From Chelydra serpentina (lineage: Eukaryota; Chordata; Testudines; Chelydridae): a stretch of 64,000 bases of DNA. A program made the translations under genes and the position numbers. The DNA lies in assembly GCA_037349315.1 (NCBI GenBank), contig JBAIAC010000006.1:19441501-19505500 (forward strand), read 5' to 3'. Of the stretch, positions 26,301 to 35,300 are shown in pieces (the stretch's first letter is position 1; every line of letters begins with the position of its first letter). The notes below the pieces were generated by a model. The model searched no databases. It was not told the origin of the DNA and saw only the letters and a program-made list of their open reading frames with translations.

Positions 26301-29300
26301 TTCGCGGATATTACTGCAGCAGCCACATAAAGATTGGCTGGAATGGATTGGCTGAGCAGTCACTCCAGCTGTACTGAGGGTTGTGTTTCACCAGATCAAG
26401 ATCTCACAGGAACGAGTTGGTCACCTTGAGGAGAAGAGACCCTGGTTACATAGGGTCAAAAGCAGCTGACTGTAGCCTGTAGCGTGTAAAACGTTTAAAC
26501 GGTGTCCTGAAACACTGTAGTGACACATCAGAATCAGTTTCTCTCATCAAAGGGTTGCACCCAGTATGCTGCAACTCTATCTTGCTGCTTCATCCAGCTA
26601 CATCCTTACATTCCACCCATTCAGTACTACAGCCGCTTTTCCCAGCAATTGGGCTAGACAAGCTGCATCCTCTTTGGCTCCGCCCACCCCACCTATCCAC
26701 CAGATCCCACTGCTTCTGTTCCCTTGCCCATTTAGTACTTGTTCTCCGGGCTTATCTCCACTTACTGGGGGATCGACGCATGGTGATCAATCCACTGGGG
26801 GTCGATTTAGCGGGTCTAGTGAAGACCTGCTAAATCGACTGCTGATTGCTTTCCTGTTGACTCCGGTACTCCACCAGAATGAGAAGCATAATGTAAGTCG
26901 ACGGGAGAGTTTCTCCCGTCAACCCAGCACAGTGCAGACACCGCAGTAAGACGACCTAAGGTACGTCGACTCCAGCTACGTTATTCACGTAGCTGGAGTT
27001 GCGGAACTTAGGTCGACTTAACCCCATAGTGTAGATGTGCCTTCTCACTCCATATCTCATTACTTTTTCTTCCTGCCAGCCTGAAGGGTAGCTAACTGCC
27101 CTCTTGCAGTGGTAAAATAACAGGGAAGTAAGGAGCTTTTGTTGCTCGAGTTTGGAACAGCTTCCTGCTTACAAGAGTTAGTAACCTCTGATAATGTTTA
27201 TACAATAGAACTTGAGAGTTTCGAACACCAGAGTTACGAACTGACAGTCAACCACACACCTCATGTGGAACCGGATGCATGCAATCAGGCAGCAGCAGAA
27301 ATAACTAAAAAATGCAAATACTCTACAGTACTGTGTTAAATATAAACTACTAAAAAAAAAGAACATTATTTTAAAGAAAAGATTTGACAAGCTAAGGAAA
27401 CTTTCTGTGCTTGTTTCATTTAAATTAAGATGGTTGAAAGCAGCAATTTTCATAGTAAAGTTTCAAAGTTGTATTAAATCAATGTTCAGTTGTAAACTTT
27501 TGAAAGAACAACCATAATGTTTTGTTCAGAGTTACTTACAACCTCAATTTCTGAGGTATTCGTAACTCTGAGGTTCTACTGCAGGGATCTCAAACTCAAA
27601 TCACGAGGGCCACATGAGAACTAGTAAATTGGCCCAAGGGCCGCGTCACTGAAACCTTTTCATACAATAATACAAAAGTATAGTCAAAAATGGAAAAAAA
27701 TGAAGAGTAATATAGTATTCTATTAAAAGTCAATGTATTAACTTTTTTAAAACTGTAATGCAAAGAGGGGTTTTAATAAAATATAAACACTCAGTAATGT
27801 TTGGAGCTTGGCTGCCAGTGGAGTCGGCGCCTATGGCCGGCCGCGTGTTTGAGACCCCTGTTCTACTGTAATACCTTATTTATATAGTAATCCTGAAGGA
27901 TCTTAAAGCACGTAACAAATTACAGAGTGTGTACAGAAATCACTTCAGCTAGCACTGAAAAGCTCTCCAAGTGGCATGTAGTAGCTCTTTAACAGCAACA
28001 CTGCACAACAGTTTAGGGCAGAAAGTAAAGAATCCTCCAGCTGAAACTGCAGGAGGATATGGATAGGTAGCAAGTAATTAACCAAACTGGAACAAGTCAG
28101 AACATCACAGTTAGGACCCTACCAAATTCACAGCCATGAAAAACGCATCACGGACCGTGAAATCGGTCTCTCTCTCCCCCCCCCCCCCCCCCCCGTGAAT
28201 TCTGGTCTTTTTTGTGCTTTTACCCTATAGTATACAGAGTTCACAGGGGGAGACCAGCGTTTCTCAAATTGGAGGTCCTGATCCAAAAGGGAGTTTCAGG
28301 GGTCACAAGTTATTTTAGGATGGCACAGTATGGTATTGCCACTCTTACTTCTGCGCTGTCTTCAGAGCTGGGCAGCCAGAGAGTGGCGGCTGCTGACTGA
28401 GGGCCCAGCTCTGCAGGCAGCAGCGCAGAAGGGTGGCAATACCATCCCCTGCCATCCTTACTTCTGCGCTACTGCTGGAGGTGGCTCTGCCTTCAGAGCT
28501 GGGCTCCCGGCCAGCAGCCACCGCTCTCCAGCTGCCCAGCTCTGAAGGCAGCGCTGCCGCCAGCAGCAGCACATAAGTAAGGGTAGCAGTACCCCAACCC
28601 CCCCCTACAATAACCTTGCACGCCCCTACCCCCCCCCCCCCCCCCGGCAACTCCTTTTTTTGGTCAGGACCCCTACAATTGTAACACGGTGAAATTTCAG
28701 ATTTAAATAGCTGAAATCATGACATTTAATATTATTAAAATCTATGAGCGTGAAATTGACCACAATGGACCATGAATTTGTAAGGGCCCTAATCATAGTT
28801 AATGGACCTGTTCTTGTGAAAGTGGCCAAGGGATTTTTTTAATGACCACAAGGGATCATCAAGATCTTGGTTTTACATAATATCCAGAAGACAGCACCTT
28901 CAGCAGCACAGTACCCCCAATGCCACAGGGAATTGGTTCATTACTGACCCAGAGGGAAGCATACTACTGTGACACTAAGCACCATGGGTGTTATTTGGGA
29001 GGATACAGGGAGGCATTGCCCCCCCAAACAGAGGCGACGGATATGGGGGTGTCAAGCAGGGTCACGTGACACTCTCTCCCCATTTCTGCAAGCACTGAGC
29101 TCCCCTGCAAGGCTTGCTCTGCTCAGTTTGCCCAGGAGTGGGGCTCTGTCTCCCATGCTGCTGCTCCTCCCTCGCTCCCTCCCAGCCTCTCCCCCCGTCC
29201 ATGTTTTGGCTGTCGGGTAGCAGACACGTGAAGGAGCAGCTGTTCTCCTGCGCTCTGGGTCACTGCCTCGGCATCTCAACACCGCCTTCTGGGTCCTAGT

Positions 29301-32300
29301 GCCCACCTGTTTCCTGTACAATGGTGAGTGCCCGCGGGGCAGGGGCAGGGCAAGGGGGCCGGGGTGGGGCTGGAGTAAGTGCGGGGCGGGGGGGAAGACT
29401 CTGGGATAGGGAAGGGGGAAGAGAAGGGGCTAGGGGTTGGAATGGGGTTGAGGACAGTGGGGAGAAGTGGGGGAGGGGTGGGGAAGAGAAGGGGATACGG
29501 GAACGGGCAAGGGTCAGCAGGAGCCCAGCATGTGGTGGTCCCTCGGCGGAAGCAGCAGCCCCAGCAGAGAGGTGGCCGCAACAGCACCAGAGCAGCAACG
29601 TCGCTGCAGCAGCTGGGGTTCCTCTATTAAGCCGGCCCGTCCCTGGCAGCTCCGGCAGCCCAGGTGTTACTCTAGGCGGGGGGAGAGAACCAGTGAGCCA
29701 AGGGAAGTGGCTTCAGCGTGCAGATGTGTGTGCATGCATGAGTGCGCTCATGCTTTGCCCCCCCAAATAGAGCCGTCAAACAATGCCTATGCTAAGCACA
29801 CTGTGCAGAATTGTAACAATCTCTACAAAATATGTCTGGTGAGGTATCTTTTGAAAACCAGTAACTCACTGATCATTAATATTCTTGCATGATGTGTGTA
29901 CATGGTGGGTATTAAGATATGTACTAGATTTATGACTAAAGTGAATAAGCCAGTCTTGTTGGGGGAGCTGGTAAACAGGTCTGCTTAGACAAAGGAATGT
30001 GTATTTGATCCTTTCACCAGCCGGATCTTCAGGGAAAAACAGCGCCGGTCCATATTTACATATCAGCAGTAAACAGGACCGTCAAGATGGCAGTGGGAGG
30101 AGATGGCAGGAAACAGAACAATTTGCATTTCAGCAAACACAAGTGGGGGAGGAAAGAGCACAGAGTTTCCTTCACCACCAGGCTCCATGTCACTTCCCTC
30201 ACAACTTGAATAAGCTTTACTTTCAGGAGCAACCTACAGAAGAATACACTGCAAAAGTTTGCTGGCCTATAAAGACAAAGGGGGCTGAACCTCAAGTGAT
30301 AAGCAATTGAATCAACTGATTGTATACAATGTTACTGTATTATAAGTGTGTAGAGTGAGGTCTTTTCTGAAAACTAATGACACACTGGTGATTAATACCA
30401 TTGTGAAATGTCTGTATTAACACTATGAGGAAATGTGGATACTTAATGATATTATGTTTTAAAGTCTGTGGCCAAACAGGGATAAACAACTTCCTTCCCA
30501 GACAGGAGAGACGGCAGCTATTTATCTGTCTCCTATGTAAATTAAGCATGGTGGAATCATGGTTGTGAACATCCCAGCAGGGAGTTACAGTAGCAAAGCA
30601 TTTGAGGCACCCAAGGTTGCAGGACAAGTGATGACACAACTTTTCACTGGTCTGGATTGCACCCCGAAACCCCATCACAACTGCATACTGAATCACCAGA
30701 GTCTTCCTGTAGAAATACTTTGGTTTTCTTGGAAGTCTCCCATTGAACTGTTGACCAGGCCAGGCTTTACCCTGTTTAGCTTTTGAGAGATGGCCCAAGA
30801 TGGTACAGTTGCAGATCTAAAAACACTGGTTGTGTTACAAGTAATGTTTATAATGCTATTTCAGGAGGGTTTAATGCAGCTGGAAGGTAAATGTGCAGTA
30901 AAACTGAAAGGGGGTCTTAAGCCAAAGCTTTAGAATAAGTACATTTAATTCTTTTTTTTCCCTGTAAAATCCAACAAGTTATGAAAATGTTTATAATGAA
31001 ATTCAATTTATTGTGAGTTGAGTTTAAACGGCTTATGATATAACGGCTTTAAGGATAGTAACTTTGAGGTAAATAATAGAAATAATTGACAAAGAGTCCT
31101 GTGGCACCTTATAGACTATGGAGCATAAGCTTTCGTGGGTGAATACCCACTTCTTCAGATGCTTATGCATCTGAAAGCTTATGCTCCAATACGTTTGTTA
31201 GTCTATAAGGTGCCACAGGACTCTTTGTCGCTTCTACAGATCCAGACTAATACGGCTACTCCTCTGATAATAGAAATAATTGTATCACTAAGGCTCTGAT
31301 CCTGCAAACACTTACCACATGCTTAGCTTTAAGTATATACATCGTTCCAGTAGGGAAGTGAGCCATTGGAATTACGCATATGCTTAAAGTTAAGCAAGTG
31401 GGTGGGTAGTTGTAGGATCAGGGCCCTATTTAATATATTACTATTAAAACGATGGTTTATAGTACATGCATCTTATAGTATATTCATTCTTACTTTCACT
31501 CCACCAAACTTCTTCCTGACATTGGTGTTCACTTGCAGTTCAATAAGTAATATAGCAGGGAAAAGTTAAGTGTATCTATATACAGAATGGTTGCCTCATA
31601 TTAACAATTTATGTTCACTTATTACTATCTCTGTCTAGATCATTCATTTGGACATGCCTTCATCTATTCTAGATGTGTTCATTTACCCAACATATATGTA
31701 CTTAGATTGACTTTTTATAAGACGGTGTATTAGAAAATGTTTCCTTCCTTTTGATTAAGAAAATACATGTGTGTCAAGAGGATGTTTTTAAATATAAAAT
31801 TAGTTGAGCAAGAAGGTTGTCATCGTTCTATTAAATTGGCATCAAGTTGGACAAAGCAACCTTTTGGAAAAGTTTTCTTTTATTGCTGGTAGCAGTGTTT
31901 TGATGCTGATGCCGTTTCAGTATGAAGAAGCTTTTTCTGCTAGCTCAGGATTTATTTAAATTTGTTGTTATTTCAGGAGACCTGGTAGGTTAAAAGCTTT
32001 CTTTTATGTTTCAAAAATCCTTATCTCTGTTAAGATCTGAGGATTTTAGAACTGAAAGGGGTTTTTAAAAAAACAGACGCGACAAAGGGTCCTGTGGCAC
32101 CTTATAGACTAACAGAGGTATTGAAGCATAGGCTTTCGTGGGTGAATACCCACTTCTTCGGATGCAAGCAGTGGAAATGTCCAGAGGCAGATATGAAAGT
32201 GCAGGGCCACAGGACCCTTTGTCGCTTCTACAGAACCAGACTAACACGGCTACCCCTCTGATACTTAAAAAAACAGAACTTTCACAATTTTATGCTGCTT

Positions 32301-35300
32301 GTTTACCTTTTGCCCTTCACTCAGTTTGGACAAAGAAATTAGACTGGTCTGTTTTGCTTTCTGGTTTTCGGTCACTAGCACAGTGATTCTCAGACTGGTT
32401 GGTGGACCACTTGCTGGTAGTCTGTGAAGAGCTGGCATGTGGGGCCAGAGACTTTCAAGGGTTTTAGGCACCTAAAGTTCCAGATAGGTGCCAACGGGGA
32501 TTTTCAAAGGTGCCTTTGCACATTAGGCACCTAACTCTTATACAGTGAATTGAAATCATTGGGAGGTAGGTGCTTTTGAAAATCCTAGTAGGCGCCTATC
32601 TGCATCTTTCGGCTCCTGAATAACATTGAAAATCTGGCTCATGATACTGCAGCTACTTCTCTTTGTTTGCAACTATGAGAAACAGACTAGATCAGTGGTG
32701 GGCAACCTGTGGCCCACCGGTTGCACGCGGCCCATCAGGATAATCCACTGGCAGGCCGCCAGACGGTTTGTTTACATTTGCACGGCTGCCAGAAGCTCCC
32801 AGTGGCTGCAGTTCGCCGTTTCCGGCCAATGGGCGATGCGGGAAGTGGCGGCCAGCACGTCCCTGCAGCCCATGCCGCTTCCCGCAGCTCCCATTGTCCG
32901 GGAACGGCAAACCGTGGCCACTGGGAGCTGTGGGTGGCTGTGCAAATGTAAACAAATGGTCCAGCGGCCCGCTTGCAGATCACCCTGATGGGCCGCGTGC
33001 GGCTCGCTGGGTGTCCACCATTAGAATAGATGGAAAGGGGAGATGAAATCAAGAGAGTGACTAAATTTCTTTCAGAAAAGGAAAAGATGCATTGCATTGA
33101 GGACATTTACAAATGCCTAAATCCTTTCCTAATATTACACTTCCCTCTGAGCAATTGCTTTAGTTGCTGTGGGGATTCTATACCATTGTGAATGGAAGAG
33201 GAGATTGTTTCCTGGACTCTCTCGCTCTTAAGATGTGGACCACATCGCAGTGCCAGCCCCTGCACTAACATCATGCTGCAGTCTCTGCAAACACTTCAGG
33301 GAATCCCCTAAAAATAAACTGCTCTCAATGAAATTAAAAAAAAATAAATCCTTGAAAACATTTCTGTTAATATCAGGTTTTGTAAATCCTGTTTCCCAAA
33401 GGGGACGGTGAAAGACTTTTACAAACTGTCTGCATGTTTTTGTGTCTTCCTTTAATTGTGCTTCTGGCCTGAAGAATTTAATCCCCTCTTGTCCATTTAA
33501 TGTTCAATTGATGCACATTTTTAATATGATACAAATACACTGTGCAGACAGTGAGATGTTAGATGTTTTATGTAATGTTTGCATTGCTAGTACAGGCCGA
33601 GGAAATAATATTTATAGATTTGAATGTAATTCATTCATGTGCTTATATTAACAGATGATCCCTTAGCAATTGACCTCAATTCCGACTGGAATGCTCCCAC
33701 AGAGGAGTGGGGAAACTGGCTGGGAGAGGAGGAGATGTGCACAGGACCAGAGAAAGAGAAGGTGAGGGAATGACGTAAGTGAATGTGTGAGCATTGCCAT
33801 GTTTGATGAAAAGCAATCAAGGGCGAGCCTGGGCTGGACGGTGTGTGAAGGAGCTGTGCTTCGTCAGCAGATCTTTCACCCTAGGAGAGGATGCACTGTG
33901 AGATCACCCCTCCCCAACCCTTTTGGGATATCTAGTGCTGCAGTGGGCACAGGCACTGCATGCCCATGTCATGCTAGGACTGGCCAAAGGGCACAGTGGG
34001 AGGAAAAGTTTCCTTGTGCCAATTCCTCCTCCTCTCACTGCCACGTGCTTACTTTTGGGGGCTAGCTGCAATCCAGCCTCATAAATCTGAAGTCAGCTGA
34101 TTTCTGCGAGTTTATCATCAGTGTGGCAGTGCTTTCACATGCAATCAGTGTTCAGTCTGTGCATGGTACGTTTGCCATGCTGCAGAAAAGCCCTCCTTCT
34201 ACTGAGGCTGACATTCCAGAATGTCTGAGCCCTAACTGATCAAAGTCCACAGCAAACACAAGTAACCTATTTTCACACCTTCCCATTTTGTTCCCAGATA
34301 CATATTCAAATGAGAGAATTGAGTTAAACTGACATGTTCACAACTTGGGCAGACAACCCAAGGCACAAGACTTGCTGATTAAACTCCTTCTCCTACTAGA
34401 AACCCAGGCAAAGGCTGCCTAGTTTATTGACTAGCCCAGGCAGGACTCTTTCAGAGTGGATGGAGAAGAGCTTTCTGAGCTCTTTGTAGGCAGCTCTCTC
34501 AGACCAGTCTATTAGACCCCACTTGGGCTGCTTGTACATGAGTTAAAGGCTCTAAAGAGAGTTTCCATAGAAAAAGGACCCGCAGATCCATTACATCAGC
34601 ACATGACCCTACGGAAAGCTCTCCCCAGCCTCCTCTAACAAAGCATACTGGGTCTTCAGTTCTGCTTAGGACTTGCCAAAAGGCAGAGAATAAGTTTGTT
34701 CCTGTCTCTCTGAACATGACAAGAAAGAAGTAGAACCCCAGGAAAACTTGTGTGGAGCTGAAGTGACACTTTTGAGTTTAATTGCTAAAAATGGATGCAG
34801 AAGGCCTTCTCTGCTGTGAGGATCTGAGGTCCCCCCCCAAAAAAGTTGCAAGTATAGTGTCAAGGGGACCCTGTAACAACATGGTATTCCTCTAACATGG
34901 TTATAAAACAGTTCAGTATTGCAGTGTAGAGAGGAACAGGCTGTGTTAACCATGGAAAATCCAGTGCTGGAACATGTTTCTGGGACATGTTTAAAACACA
35001 CTTCAGCCCTGTCTGCCTGCAATCCTGAGCTGGGTTTTAACTGAATTGGGGGGCTGCGGTGTTGTAACCAGGTCACTTGACAGAATTTTCCATAGTATAG
35101 ATGAGACCTTGGGCACCAATTAAGATTAAACAGGAACAACTTTATACCATTTACAAATTTACACAGAGAGAATTCCCATAGAGAGCCCTGCAGGGTGAGG
35201 AAAATGTCATCTCAGCACACTTGGGGCTGGTCTACACTACCCCTCAAGTTCAAACTAAGATATGCAACTTCAGCTACGTGAATAACGTAGCTGAAGTCGA

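Larger units (their letters stand above)
22183..33654. other. 11.5 kb intron of the MTDH-like gene, transposon-rich
   Basis: Separates the DDAWLG exon from the SND1-motif exon. It contains Penelope-like, hAT, Harbinger-like and pogo-like insertions listed separately. 23400-24900 and 33040-33600 show no recognised element. No additional in-phase exon was identified. Confidence 0.7.

Noticed and set aside
29296..29892. Overlapping open frames of 100-149 codons
   Set aside because: They lie in or run out of the GC-rich hAT element at 28983-29791; compositional artefacts.
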